A DNA stretch of 64,000 bases from Prunus persica (Eukaryota > Streptophyta > Magnoliopsida > Rosales > Rosaceae). This document shows, piece after piece, positions 39,854-50,782 of the stretch. Below the pieces are notes generated by a model that saw only the letters and a list, made by a program, of their open reading frames with translations, was not told the origin of the DNA and ran no database searches. How positions within the stretch are numbered: the stretch's first letter is position 1; every line of letters starts with the position of its first letter. The stretch spans positions 5,781,291 to 5,845,290 of the forward strand of contig NC_034009.1 of NCBI RefSeq assembly GCF_000346465.2, given 5' to 3'. The translations under genes and the position numbers were made by a program.

Positions 39854-41806
39854 TTATGGCCAATTTAAGTTGACCATATTGACTTGCGGTTGAGGAAAAG
39901 GATCCGTTGTGACGGATGGTGGTTTTTCTGCCAGCTTCAACCTTCCTGCCGTTATTCCTTCTTGTACTACGTCCCTGAAAACGACACAGCTATTGGTAGA
40001 ATGGTTCCAAGAGTTGTGCCACCTGCAGTACTGTCTGCCTTTGAGTTCTTCCGGCTTGGGTATTCTGTGAGGCGTCTCTATTGCCTTCTGCAGTAGCATT
40101 TCGTCGAACAAGGCATCGACCTTGGTTAAGTCAAAAGAGTAAACCTTGTTCTGTGTTGGTTTGTTTGGAACGAATCCTCCTGTGAATGGTGGCGGTTTTT
40201 GGTCTTTGGGTGGCTTTGTGAGGGCTTTGCAACTGATGGGATGTTTCAGTTTTGCCATTTCTGCCACTGAAACCTCTTTCTCCTCTGATTCCTCTGTATC
40301 TTCTTGTGACTCCACCTCGATCAGGTGGATTGAAGAAGAAGGGGTTTTGTAGTATGTACCTTTGGAGGAGTTCCTCCTTTGCTGCTCTTCCCTGAGTAGC
40401 TCTTCATACTTGGATGCCTTATCAGCCAGTTCTGCCAGATCTCCGAACACTATCCCGTCGAACCTTTTCCTGAGAGAAATTTTAAGGGCGGCTTGGGCCA
40501 TCTGGATGAAGTGTCTTTCTTCCATTGGGATTCGGCACTTCATCTTGAGCTTTCTGAATCTGGTTATGAAATCTTGCGCCGGTTCATCTTCACTTTGCTT
40601 GAGGGCAGCTAGATCACTGATGGTGACTTCTGGCTGAATCCTGTAATAGTAGTCATGGAAGACATTTTCCATCTGTTCCCAGGTTTGAACAGAGTTAGCT
40701 GGCAGGCTGGTGTACCAGGTAAAAGCTTGCCCAGAGAGAGAGTTGCCAAAAAGCCTTAATTTCAGTAGAGGGTTGTTTTCTATAGCTATGCATTGGACGG
40801 AGAACCTGCCTATGTGTTCGACTGAGGAAGCATGGGGATCTTCCCCGTTAAACAAAGTGAAGTTTGGCACTTTGAAACCTGGAGACAACGGTATTTGATC
40901 GATGTAGGCTGGGTATGGCTTTCTGTAAGTAGGCCTTTCCCCTCTTCTAGCCTCGGGTTCCATGATCTCTCTGATCATTCTTCGCAATGCCCCTACGTCA
41001 TTTAAAGCATTGACTGGGGGAGCAATTTGTCCCTGTTCTGGCTGAACGTAATCAAACCTGGGCTCTGCCCTGAGTGGTCTGGGTGGAACTTCCTCCCTGT
41101 GTTCTTCCTGCTCTTCGACTTCTGGATGATTCCTCCAGTTTGCCCCCGGTCTATTCCTGTCATGATTAGCAAAAAGGTTGTTTCCCCCTCGGCCTCTCCT
41201 CCCTCTTGCAGGTGGAGGGAATGGATTAGGGTCCATCCTTCTGGGTCTATATGGCAATACTGCCGGTGCTTCAGGCAGAAGCGCCAAAGGTTGATCATGC
41301 GGGGCTGCATGATGTGAATTGAGCTGAGGTCCTGGCTGGTTCTGAGCCAGCGCCAGGTTATCTGGTTGGGTTGGGGCCTGATGTTCTTGATTAGGAAGGG
41401 CCCTCTCCCTCGGACCAGCCTGAATTTCTGTGTGGCTTGGCACTCCAGCTATCTGTGCCACTAGAGGATTTTCCTGGTATGGCCATATTAGTCCTGGCGG
41501 AGGGCCATAAGGAAGATCCAACTGCTGGATTACAGGATCTGGGTTCGGATTTCTGGCCATGGCGGATTCTCGGTCCTTCCGGAACTGTCTGTTTACCTGC
41601 CATTGCATCATGGCTGTCATGTTATCGAGAGTGTCCTGGTTCCTTTGTACTGTGACCTCTTGTCGGAGTACCGACTCCTGTATTTGACTCACCCTTTTGG
41701 AGCCAGTCCTGGAACGTCTGCTTCCTGTACTGCCGTGGGCAGACTGCCTAGCGTCGCTTTCTTCTGATTCGAGGCCTTCTCTGAGAACCATCTTGTTTTT
41801 CTCCAT
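39854..41806 (-). CDS. Retrotransposon gag polyprotein
   Basis: The frame is 650 codons, starting MEKNKMVLREGLESEES about 100 bases inside the 5' LTR. The N-terminal 250 residues are low in complexity (Gln, Pro, Arg). The Retrotrans_gag capsid-like domain follows, with landmarks FTLFNGEDPHASSVEHIGRF, LSGQAFTWYTSLP and QDFITRFRKLKMKCRI. Near the C-terminus a zinc-knuckle-like CRWHNSWNHSTNSC holds Cys and His ligands. The frame ends in TAA followed by CAG AGG, and the next 34 codons and the protease region stay open in the same frame. Confidence 0.94.
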   Translation of the reverse strand: MEKNKMVLREGLESEESDARQSAHGSTGSRRSRTGSKRVSQIQESVLRQEVTVQRNQDTLDNMTAMMQWQVNRQFRKDRESAMARNPNPDPVIQQLDLPYGPPPGLIWPYQENPLVAQIAGVPSHTEIQAGPRERALPNQEHQAPTQPDNLALAQNQPGPQLNSHHAAPHDQPLALLPEAPAVLPYRPRRMDPNPFPPPARGRRGRGGNNLFANHDRNRPGANWRNHPEVEEQEEHREEVPPRPLRAEPRFDYVQPEQGQIAPPVNALNDVGALRRMIREIMEPEARRGERPTYRKPYPAYIDQIPLSPGFKVPNFTLFNGEDPHASSVEHIGRFSVQCIAIENNPLLKLRLFGNSLSGQAFTWYTSLPANSVQTWEQMENVFHDYYYRIQPEVTISDLAALKQSEDEPAQDFITRFRKLKMKCRIPMEERHFIQMAQAALKISLRKRFDGIVFGDLAELADKASKYEELLREEQQRRNSSKGTYYKTPSSSIHLIEVESQEDTEESEEKEVSVAEMAKLKHPISCKALTKPPKDQKPPPFTGGFVPNKPTQNKVYSFDLTKVDALFDEMLLQKAIETPHRIPKPEELKGRQYCRWHNSWNHSTNSCVVFRDVVQEGITAGRLKLAEKPPSVTTDPFPQPQVNMVNLNWP

Positions 41807-41905
41807 GTCTGGTGTGGGTTCTGACTAGATCTTCCGGCTTTTGTAAATCTGTGAATGATTCTGTCCGAGTTTGTATACTGAGAAGTCCCACTGGGCGTGC
41901 CAAAT

Positions 41906-43360
41906 TGTTCACCCGTTTTCGTGTTTAACTCCTGATATGGAAGGGCGAAGTTCCCCACTAGCTTGGAGACCACTTGTTGGTCAACAAGTCAGCTTTCTTT
42001 GGTGTGCGAGCGTGCCACTGCTAGCAATGTAAATTCTAGCAGACTCATTTTTAGAGTGGATAACCTGCGCCTCAAGTTACTGACTTCTAAAACAAACGAT
42101 TGTGAATTTGGGTGAGGAATACCTCCCAAGTAAGTTCTTTTCTTGCCTCAGACTGGTGAGGACTTTCACAATTTATCTCAGTATCAAGATGGTTGTTCTG
42201 GCCAGAATAGATAATAATAAAGTACTGTTTCAGGCAGAACTGCCTTTTACAAAATTAAGAATGGAGAAATCAACTCTAGAAAGGCAAAAAGATGGCTGGA
42301 ATCTCATTTCTGCCTGGGTAGAAACTTCTGATCCGGGCTGGACTGGGTATGTCTATGCTGGACTGTACTGTCAACAACTTTAGCTGCTTGGCTTCAGTTG
42401 TAAATCGATACCAAAGTTCAATTTTGGCAGAGCTTTAATCTACTTCAAGCCTTGGGAGACTTTTCGAGCGGGCAGAACTGCGACTTCTTCAGTTTGAAAG
42501 GACAGAAGTGGCTATTCTCGAGGATTTAACAAGCTGGAACTATGCTATAAAATTTGTTGAGGTTTTCATATTTGTGAAAACTCAAGCTGTGTTTGTTTTG
42601 GCTTTTGCTGAACCAAATTTGTAACGAGAGGGATCTCGCTTTCAGAGGACTTATTTTCTAAGTCTGAACTTTGGAATTCTGATCTAGAGCTGTTTTCCTG
42701 TTTGTATTTTTTGATTGATTGATGAAAAGAATGTCCCTTTTCTTTCTTGCCTGTTTCTGTTTTTATAAGAGACCCTCCTTTTGAAGGTGGTTTTAAATTT
42801 TAATAATGGGCGGCAAAAGATTTCTCAAAAAACGTAAAGCAGGAAAGATTTTTATCAATTATGGCAGATAGACTCCCAGTGGTCATTTCCTATAGCGATC
42901 CCTTCCCTGGTTTCCTGGCTGACGGTTTTTTTATTTTAATGCCACCGTCTGTGTGAGCTGATCCTATGGCGGTTTTGATTTTTCTTTTGTATTTTCTGAA
43001 CAACTCCCTGTCTCTTGCTCTTGAAAACGTGATTTGCGAAATCTTTTTAGAAGACGGTGTGTTGCTTTGGAGCAAAAAGTCTCTGATCATAGACGCCCCT
43101 TTGATTTTTCTTTCTCGGCAGTGTTTTCAGAAACGTCCCTTCTCACATAAAAACTCTAGTTGGATTTGCTGACTTTCCAGAGAGGTGAGGTAGCCACGTG
43201 AATGTGTCTTTAGTCTCTTGGGCTTGAGTTTAAACAATATTTTGTGGGCTGATTTTCAAAGGCCCAATATGACAGCTTTGGGTCTTTTTGGGACTGGATA
43301 AGTATTTCACCACGGGCCTGTTTCTGGATCTCTTTGGTGTGTCGAATTTAGGCCCAAACA
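41906..43360 (-). repeat. Right LTR (5' LTR of the element)
   Basis: This 1455-bp repeat matches 30519-31973. On the element strand it ends ...GGGTGAACA at 41906. The primer-binding region follows directly, reading TTTGGCACGCCCAGTGGGAC. I cannot assign the primer tRNA by eye. Confidence 0.96.
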
Positions 43361-43365
43361 CTAAA
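43361..43365. repeat. Right target-site duplication CTAAA
   Basis: This is an exact copy of 30514-30518. Confidence 0.95.
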
Positions 43366-43452
43366 ATCCACTCTTTTTTACTATAATTAATTCAACACCC
43401 TTGATACTCCGTGATGATGACAAAGAAAGATCCACGATTGCCAAACACCCCC

Positions 43453-44272
43453 TTATATTAAGCAAATGCATGCCATAAAACTATCCAAGTTGGGATGAGG
43501 TGTCCAATTCAATTTCTCTTTCTTGAAATTAAAAGAAATTATATGATTTCTATGCAAGCTTTCTTCTTTATTTTCACGAACCAACCAATGCATGTCTCCA
43601 TGTGCAGATACATTCTTATCGCTTAAACCACAACACGGAATTGAATCTATCTCACTCCATGACGAGCTTGTGCCCAATACATAAACGTGCCACCTCAAAA
43701 TTGAGTTCATGATTTCTGGCAACATAAACAATCTTGAGGGTGTTGCTTATATTATCAAATCCCATACCATACCAAACATCGAATATGAGTGGAAACTTTA
43801 GAACTTCCATCCTAAGAGGGTTAACCATGAAGCATGGATCTTTGCATCCAAATCTACTTTTGAAGAAGAAAAAAAAAAGTTGCTAAAAACACAATCTAGC
43901 TCGAAACGATTTCCACGACTTAAGAATCTTTGAGACAAGAAAACTATATTTGATTTCTTTTAAGACGTAGTCTCCACTGTATTTCAATGACTGGAAGACC
44001 ATGGTGAATTTGTCATGTCGAGTACGAGAGCTAGTAATAAGCATAAGTTGAGGTACTTCAACAACACCGGGGTTGTTGATGCAACGTGATGTGTGAAGTG
44101 TGGCAAAGAATGAGCAGTCAACTAGGTTGAAAAATGACTTGGAAACACAATGGATGCGACAAATTGATTGCTGGGAAGTCTCGTGAGAATGTTGAGAATG
44201 ATGTCGTTGGGTAGTTCCGCCAATAGTAACTTTCTTGTCCTTATTAGCTTCTTCAATCCTACTCACTCAAAC
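43453..44272 (-). pseudogene. F-box protein with F-box-associated domain, decayed
   Basis: Two minus-strand segments carry an F-box protein in order. The first holds the F-box region with SICRIHCVSKSFFNLVD and then GDYVLKEIKYSFLVS. Next come PLRMEVLKFPLIFD and LKIVYVARNHELNFEVA. A frameshift leads to WHVYVLGTSSSWSEIDSIPC, ANGD-like SAHGDMHWLV, and IISFNFKKEKLNWTPHP, as in FBA-type F-box proteins. The F-box core itself is read out of frame between two small compensating indels: an extra base after VTIG and a missing base before SICRI. Further frame breaks lie near 43700 and 43870. It sits 88 bases from the retrotransposon edge. F-box proteins are substrate adaptors of SCF ubiquitin ligases; this copy looks dead. 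Confidence 0.8.
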
Positions 44273-44778
44273 AAAATATTCAATTACAAATTTAATTTGA
44301 TTAATAAATCTGCAACCTAAAGTTTGGAAAGTGCAACGGTAGAGTTTGTGTGATTCCCTTCATGTCTGTTTGAGGAATAAGACCTGGTGAATATGACGAA
44401 GAAAATTTCTAATCTCAATAATCCAAACCCAAATGAATCTCATACAAATGAGCCAAGAATGACACTCATATTCTTGCTCACAAATACAAAAAAGAGACAA
44501 GAATACCAAATTTGAAACCACATATAATATTTAGTGTTTGGCACTGGAGAGTTTCTGATGCTAACTTGCATTTCGCAACAAAGCTGATAGTGGATACACT
44601 CTCACACATGCACACATTTTAAGAAGGTTGCAGGCAAAATATAAGAAACTTGAGAAACTAAATATGAGGAGTATTTACAGAGGGAATTTATAAACTTGGT
44701 TCCCTTTTAATCCATATTAATTTGTGTTGTTTCCAGAGTGTTAGTAAGTGACCATCGAGGGTTCCTCTGGCCGTGCAG
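44273..44778. other. Intergenic, no gene seen
   Basis: This stretch lies between the F-box and CNGC pseudogenes. No frame in it gave recognisable similarity. Confidence 0.5.
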
Positions 44779-46330
44779 GTTGTTTGAGCCTTTTGGTACT
44801 TGTTCTCTATAGAAAGAAAAGCAGCATGCTGGTGATTACTGTTCATTATATTGTGATGACACATTTGGAGCCATCACTCTTGTGAATGACTCTTGCTCTG
44901 CAACTGCAAAGACACCAAATTCCACACTCTTCGATTTTGGAATATACTTGGATGCCCTCAAATATGGTGTCATTGATTCAGCGGATTCTGTACAAAAGAT
45001 TTCTTACTGCTTTTGGTTGGGGGACTACAAAATCTGAGGTTTGTGCACATTAGATCCATCCTATGCTCTTGCATTGAAGTGTAAGTAGTAAATACTTTCT
45101 GTCAAATTAAACAAAATCATATAAAATAATTGTTGGCCGGTATTGTTTTAGGTATTGGGAGGATGATGGGGTAAATGAACAAAACTTACAATTCCCATTT
45201 GTAGAATTTTTCTTCTTGCACACTTGTTTACTACCCTTTGGGGATTAACTTGTTTTATATTTCAATTTCATATTTTGCAGCTCCCTCTTGGTCAAAACCT
45301 CAAAACAAATACCTATGTGTGGCAAATCTACTTTTCAGTTGTGATTTCAATTTCTGGCTTGGTATTATTTGCATTTCTTATTGAAAATATGCAGGGTTGG
45401 TGTTATGAATACGTTTATTTCAGAGCTCTCGGTTCCCCTGCTGCTAAATCTTATATCCATTCATCTAAATGCATTGTTGTTGGATAATACTCAGAAACTA
45501 GACTTCTTTGACAAGAAGTCCTTTGGGACATCACATGATGAACTGTGTTTTGTTGTGGAATAGACATATTTGCAGTAAAAAACTGCAAGATTGGAGGAAA
45601 TGAGATTCAAGGGGCAAGATATATATAGAATTGTGGATGGCTTTCCATTCCCTTCCACGAAGCTTAAGAAGCGGATACGGCAATATGAGAAATACAAAAT
45701 GGCAAGAAACCGGAGGGATACAAAGCGGCATCTTTGCTCAGGTCCACTCAGCAAAGTGAGACTTGTTGAATTTGTCCCTCCCTATAATTCTTGTTGAAGT
45801 TTATCAAGAAGTCTTGTACATGATGATGATGAGATGATATTTTGGTAGGCCTAGGCTTTTCTGAACTTATTTGACTTGAACAAACGACTGCTGGATGCAA
45901 TCTGCGAGCATCTGAAGCCAGTGCTTTACATAGAGCATAGCTTCATATATATTTCGAAAAGAAGATCCACTTGATGAGATGCTGTTTATCACGCGTGGGA
46001 AGGTCTTGGCTTACTCCAGCAGTACTTGCGGTGAAGGCGCTATAATTCTCTTGAAAAGGGTGATTTCTATGGAGAAGAACTTCCGGATTGGGTGCTCAAG
46101 ACTTGTCCGGCTCCTACATTATCCAACCTCCCCATCTCAACCAAAACAGTCCAAGCTGAGACGAAAGTGGAAGTGTTTGCTCTTAAAGTCAATGATTTGA
46201 AACACGTGGTCTCTAAATTCTGGTGACTTTTCAGCATGGAGCTGAGGAACTCTAACAGCTTTGGTTTGTAGTGATGAGAACCAAGGGCAGCTTGTGTTTT
46301 GCAAATAGCATGGCACCGCTATAAAAGAGA
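44779..46330 (+). pseudogene. Cyclic nucleotide-gated ion channel (CNGC) pseudogene
   Basis: Pieces of a plant CNGC appear in order. A stretch around 44790-44830 reads FWYLFSIERKAACW, with a stop just before it. The pore-proximal FDFGIYLDALKYGVIDS and CFW come next, with a stop after DYKI. Then comes SLGQNL-type QNLKTNTYVW with helix S6 ISGLVLFAFLIENMQ (about 45281-45393). The C-linker follows (EEMRFKGQDI, LKKRIRQYEKYK, about 45597-45760). The cyclic-nucleotide-binding domain runs 45880-46210 (LLDAICEHLKPVLY, DEMLFITRGK, TVQAETKVEVFALKVNDLKHVV). Intact-looking acceptors at the expected introns show it came by DNA duplication, not from mRNA. Several stops and frame breaks make it non-functional. 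N-terminal helices S1-S5 were not found. Confidence 0.88.
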
Positions 46331-46460
46331 AAAGCTTCAAAAGTCTCCCAGGTTGGCTAAAGAGGGCAGTCTTTCTGCCACTGATCACCATGTTGTTTCA
46401 GAAACACAACATAAGTAGGTATGGCTAATAAACTGTTAAAGCATTGATGTAATTCAGGCA

Positions 46461-46853
46461 GTGTTCGAAAAATCGGCCTAAGCAGGAGGACACTGCTGAC
46501 CAAACATGCTAAGCTACGGCTTCAACATTGTTATCAAGGCATTTTGTTTCAACTGCCTGCTCATTTAACTAGCTGGTGTTTGAAAAATCGGCCTAGGCGG
46601 TGCCTGAGCGCTAGGCGGCCGCCTAGGAGGGTGCCCAGAGGGTTTTATAGTGGCTCTTTTATTTCTCCTGTTTTGATGATTTTAGATTCACATGTTAATC
46701 TATGATTTCAACATTATTATCAAGGCATTTTGTTTGACACTGCCTGCTCATTTAACCAGCAATTGTTCCAAAAATCGGCCTACGGAGCCTAGGCGCTAGG
46801 CTGCCGCCTAGGCGGTCTGGGGTCTGACTCAGAAAAATGAGATGATGATGATG

Positions 46854-46890
<37 letters not shown>

Positions 46891-47325
46891 TAGCTCGTGT
46901 TAGTCTTAGGGTTTGAGAAGGAAAATTGCATTTATAGGTAAAGGGATGTTGGCTTTCAATTGGGCTGGGCTTAAAACACTAATAAAACCAAAAAGCCCTA
47001 TTTAGATATATTATTTTGATTGGGAATTGCCCTAAGAAAATACAACATTATTAAATGATTTTTGCATTATAAAATCACTAAAGCAACGATATAAGTAACA
47101 AATAACAAATAAGTATTATTCTATTTTTTTTTAAATATATATGTATTATGGTATTTTATAATTTATATATCCAGTTATTTTGCATGATATTGGTATAAAT
47201 TTATAATATATAATACTAAATAATTATATATAATAAATAAAAAAAGAAACTCCTAGGCACCTGCCTAGGCCCAATTACTCCTCTAGGGCCTAGACTCTGC
47301 CTACCACCTAGTGATTTTTCGAACA
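46461..47325. mobile_element. TIR element with CGCCTAGGCG-type subterminal repeats
   Basis: The left end TGTTCGAAAAATCGGCCTA and the right end TAGTGATTTTTCGAACA are inverted. The outer third holds many 'gcgctaggcggccgcctagg' motifs. The left end is present three times (46461, 46574, 46764), with a repeated spacer 'ttatcaaggcattttgtttc ... actgcctgctcatttaac', showing internal tandem duplication of about 110-200 bases. There is a GA run at 46858-46887. No coding capacity was found, and the superfamily is uncertain (possibly hAT-like). Confidence 0.7.
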
Positions 47326-47425
47326 TTGAGATATGCTTGTTAATTTACTTTACATTGAGATATTTTCTCCAACTGGCACCCTTCGATTTCTTTATAATAT
47401 GGCTACCAACAAACTGCACTGCATA

Positions 47426-47868
47426 CAGTGGCGGACCCAGAAATTTTTTAGCAGAAGTGCAAAATTGATTAAGTATGAAAAATAGTTTTTCGGAATAATC
47501 ATTTTCTCAAGATAATTTTTGGCGGCTTTTATTCCTTACACATTAAATAAGAAAACTTGATTTTATGGGATTTTAGTATGAAGTATATATTGACTTAATG
47601 AGCCATCATTTTTAGCCTAAATCGTATTTTGCACTAAAACCGATTTTTCATATTTTGATTTGATAGGAATTTGATTTTCTAGTATTTTTATTTAAATCCA
47701 AATGGGGGGTACTTAAATGACAAAGACATTTATATTAAATGTTGAAAATGGAAATAAGGTAATCTGTACACCAGTTAAGCAAAGGGGCAGTTTGAAGCAC
47801 CTACAATGGTTTTTCCGGCAAGGGGAGGTGCAAGTGCACCTCCTTGCGCCTATGTAGATCCGCCAGTG
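47426..47868. mobile_element. hAT-type MITE with exact 8-bp target duplication
   Basis: The left end is CAGTGGCGGACCC and the right end GATCCGCCAGTG, forming a TIR of about 12 bases. The exact 8-bp duplication ACTGCATA flanks it at 47418-47425 and 47869-47876. It is 443 bases long and non-coding. The 8-bp duplication and the CA(G/C)TGGCGGA ends fit the hAT superfamily. The minus-strand open frame at 47713-47937 crosses the element end and is not a gene. Confidence 0.92.
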
Positions 47869-48364
47869 ACTGCATATGGTCACTCTGCAAACAATCAGAA
47901 GCCAATATATAAACTGATAAAAACAACTAAAAATCATGAGAAGTTGATATAATAACCTCTTGATTTCATGCTACTTAGCTTTGATTTTATTCATATGATG
48001 ATTGCCGTTCAATCTCGATCAATCTCTACTGTATTATATGATAAGCAAAATTCAAAGAAATCGAACCCATAAATATTGTAATGGAAATACAAAATTCTGC
48101 AGAAGAAAAAAAAAACCAAATATTATACATACATAGCGATATATAAGAGATGAGGCTTGTATGTTTATGCTTGTTCAATCACAATCACATAAGAATATCC
48201 CAAATATCACCTCCTGCTTTTTTAGCTTCAACCAAATTGCCATAGTGATAGTGTTGTGAGGAGACGAGACTTGCAGTGATGAAAAAGAAATTCGAACTCG
48301 GGACCTCTTTCAATATTGAAAAGAGATCTGTTAGTGTCACTAAACTAAAAACTAGTTTGTGTGG

Positions 48365-48392
<28 letters not shown>
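48365..48392. repeat. AT microsatellite
   Basis: A run of alternating A and T directly follows a transposon-tail-like 'ttcgaactcgggacctc' stretch (about 48290-48340). Confidence 0.9.
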
Positions 48393-48395
<3 letters not shown>

Positions 48396-48694
48396 CTAAT
48401 TCTGCTGCTTTGCCCAAGAAAAATACAGATTTTCTTCCAATTATAATATGCACTGATAAATGTACAGAATCTACACCATTTCAGGTTTTTAAACGAGAAA
48501 AGTAGATTTAACCATATGGAAGCACTCTAGATATGGCATAGAATTTGGATTTTGTTTATATATAGATCCGTTTTTTATGGCTGTCACCGTGATGTTTTGG
48601 TGCCTTTGGTTCTATAAAAACACACACGCTTTACAAGAAGTGACAATCATACGAAAAGCAAAAAAGAGCCAAAGAAGACAGTAATTTATCCAAG

Positions 48695-49247
48695 ATGGCT
48701 AAGCCCTCCTCAACCACTTATTTCATTCTCCTCCTTGCGTTAACCACAGGTGTATATACACTTATTGTTCCTAAATCTTGCCCTAATCTCTACTTTCTCT
48801 TTTAATTGAATCCACTGTGTGCTGGTCAATTTATCATTTGGCTTTGTTAATGCTAATTCCAATTCATTATGGAGATTCAACGTTACTCTTCGGTACGTTC
48901 CAGAGAATCAAACTCTTGACATATCCTAAACATAACTCATTATCCCAGATGCCGTCCCTCGCCAGTAGTACTTGGGCTAACCCCAAGGACCTGATGTTGA
49001 ACTTTTTCTTTTCTTAATATTATAAAACGACTCTAAATGAGATGGAAGAATGCGTATGGATTTTTAATAAAGGACTTAGATAATAAAGCAAGGATTTTCC
49101 AGGCAAGAAGAGAGTTAATTAATCCATTGCTATATATGCCTTTTTGCAGTTTTTGACAACAAGTTAAAGGGAGACTTATGCTCTGAGGTTTTGGGTGGTT
49201 GTCTTGACTGCCAATCAAGGTGTGAATCCCAATTCAATTCAACTTGA
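48695..49247 (+). pseudogene. Truncated defensin-like gene (copy 1)
   Basis: Exon 1 (48695-48749) codes a signal peptide, MAKPSSTTYFILLLALTTG, preceded by TATAAAAA at 48613. A GT-AG intron joins it in phase 1 to 49150-49247. That exon reads KGDLCSEVLGGCLDCQSRC and then stops after about seven unrelated residues. The first half of module 1 matches the other copies in this window. The CxC and all of module 2 are missing. The 50-residue frame is open, so a short secreted peptide is possible, but loss of most cysteines argues for a remnant. Confidence 0.7.
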
Positions 49248-49274
49248 ATCGATTCAACGTATCACATCCTCAGC

Positions 49275-49601
49275 TTAGCACCCGAATACGCATAGACACT
49301 CATTATAAGGATAGATAATATTGTAACAAAATCCATAACCTTTCAGAGGTCCAGCAAATCTCATGGTGCAATTCGAATTGCAACATTGATAGTTGCAGGC
49401 AAAGCTGCATGGACCTATACCCAGATTGCATGTCTTGTATTTTGGTGGCGGTTGAGAGCATTTGTAGAAGCAATTGCATGACGGAGGATCAGAGGTTTTA
49501 TCACAAACCCCTTAACCACGAGGATGCTGGGGCTTACGTCTTTTCTTGCAGCTTTTATCACATGCTCCCAAATCTTCAGAGCATAAGTCTCCCTTAACCA
49601 T
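49275..49601 (-). pseudogene. Inverted defensin-like exon 2 with premature stop (copy 2)
   Basis: This is an antiparallel copy of the second exon of the defensin-like family, tail-to-tail with copy 1. One frame of 109 codons runs from ATG at 49601 to TAA at 49275-49277, broken by one TAA at codon 30. Module 1 keeps KGDLCSEDLGACDKSC but has Arg where the fourth Cys belongs. Module 2 (CNLGIGPC ... CLCVFGC) keeps its cysteines. No AG acceptor is seen directly upstream and no signal-peptide exon was found. Confidence 0.75.
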
Positions 49602-50782
49602 GTGATCAAAATGTAATAAAAATGAGATACCAAAGTCAGCACAACTTTCAACAAAATCTACTAGTTTGTTTAACTGAACCATCAAAATGTAATAAAAAAG
49701 TAATCCACCAAGTAATCAAATTCATTCTATTTTTAAGATCTTATTCTCGCTTCTACTCACAGTCTAATCTTTATTAGAATGTCAATATCCAATCCATAAC
49801 TAATCGATAATTGGTGCGGAGTCCCAAGATCTTTTAAGCATTTACACTAGCCTTTTATTTTTCGACAAAGGATACTCTCTCAACACGCCTCCTCATGTGT
49901 AGGCTCTTTTAAGCCTAACATATGGATATCACAAGGTTCAGCTGACCCTCCTCATCATGCCTTAGCCTTTATTATCAAAAGGAAATGTTTGTGCTAGTTA
50001 CTATAGTGGGGGCAACTTTATATAAGCGATGATATTGTGGGAGAGAGACTATACTAGATGACTTGTACTCCAACACTTAGTGAAAATTTTCTCCTCTAGC
50101 CAGATGGAAGGTTTGGACCAAAGCCACCACACCTACCTTCAAAACCACCAACTCATCAATCTCTCTCTTTCGCAAAACATGACAAGATCAATCAAGTAAG
50201 TATAGGAGAGATGATATTGCGTGCGCATCTTACGTCCTAAACAGAGTTATAAATATTTTCGCTCCGCCATTGTGTGGGCACATGCACTGTTGGGCCAAGC
50301 ACGCAGATAATCAGGCTATGATATATATCATATTAGATTGTGAGAATCCAACTCAAAATCACGTTAGCAATGGATGAATATATTGTTAATAGTCTTGAAA
50401 AAGACTATGTTAGGCTTCTATCTTTCGATGTGTGATATAATACTCTTAATAGTCTTGACATAAACTTGTGAAAGGTTTCTGGAAAGCAGAGAAAGAATCG
50501 GATTGTAGTTAGTTATTCTTAAGTTTTTGTGACTATTGCGTGTTGCACTTTTTTTTGTTAGCCCATCCCAAAGTGCTTTAGTGCATTCCAAATGAAATCA
50601 GCTGAAATTGTCACTTTTTAAGGGAACTACCAGACTCATGTGAAATCTATTTTCACCTACTTCACAGTATTTGCGGCAACCAAATGAAACCTCTTCTTTT
50701 TTCATAATTTTCTCTTGTTATAAATCGGGCTTATAATAACCAATACCATATAGTCTGCCACATCCACTAAGAATATCTGTAC
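49602..50782. other. Intergenic, BAHD promoter side
   Basis: No gene is recognised. A transposon-like tail ('gtgcggagtcccaagatctt', 49815-49835) suggests an old insertion. The last 200 bases should hold the BAHD gene promoter. Confidence 0.4.

Larger units (their letters stand above)
30519..43360 (-). mobile_element. Complete Ty3/Gypsy LTR retrotransposon, Tat-type, with antisense PMD gene
   Basis: This is a 12,842-bp element, including 195 N. It is bounded by two 1455-bp LTRs beginning TGTT and ending AACA, and by the 5-bp duplication CTAAA. It reads on the minus strand: 5' LTR 43360-41906, gag 41806-39854, protease region 39853-38189, RT-RNaseH-integrase 38189-34581, 3' LTR 31973-30519. 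A second, archaeal-type RNase H after a degraded first one marks the Tat lineage. I found only two differences between the LTRs (30735/42122 T/C and 31927/43314 A/G), so the insertion is recent. A four-exon gene lies antisense at 32334-34490. Confidence 0.95.
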
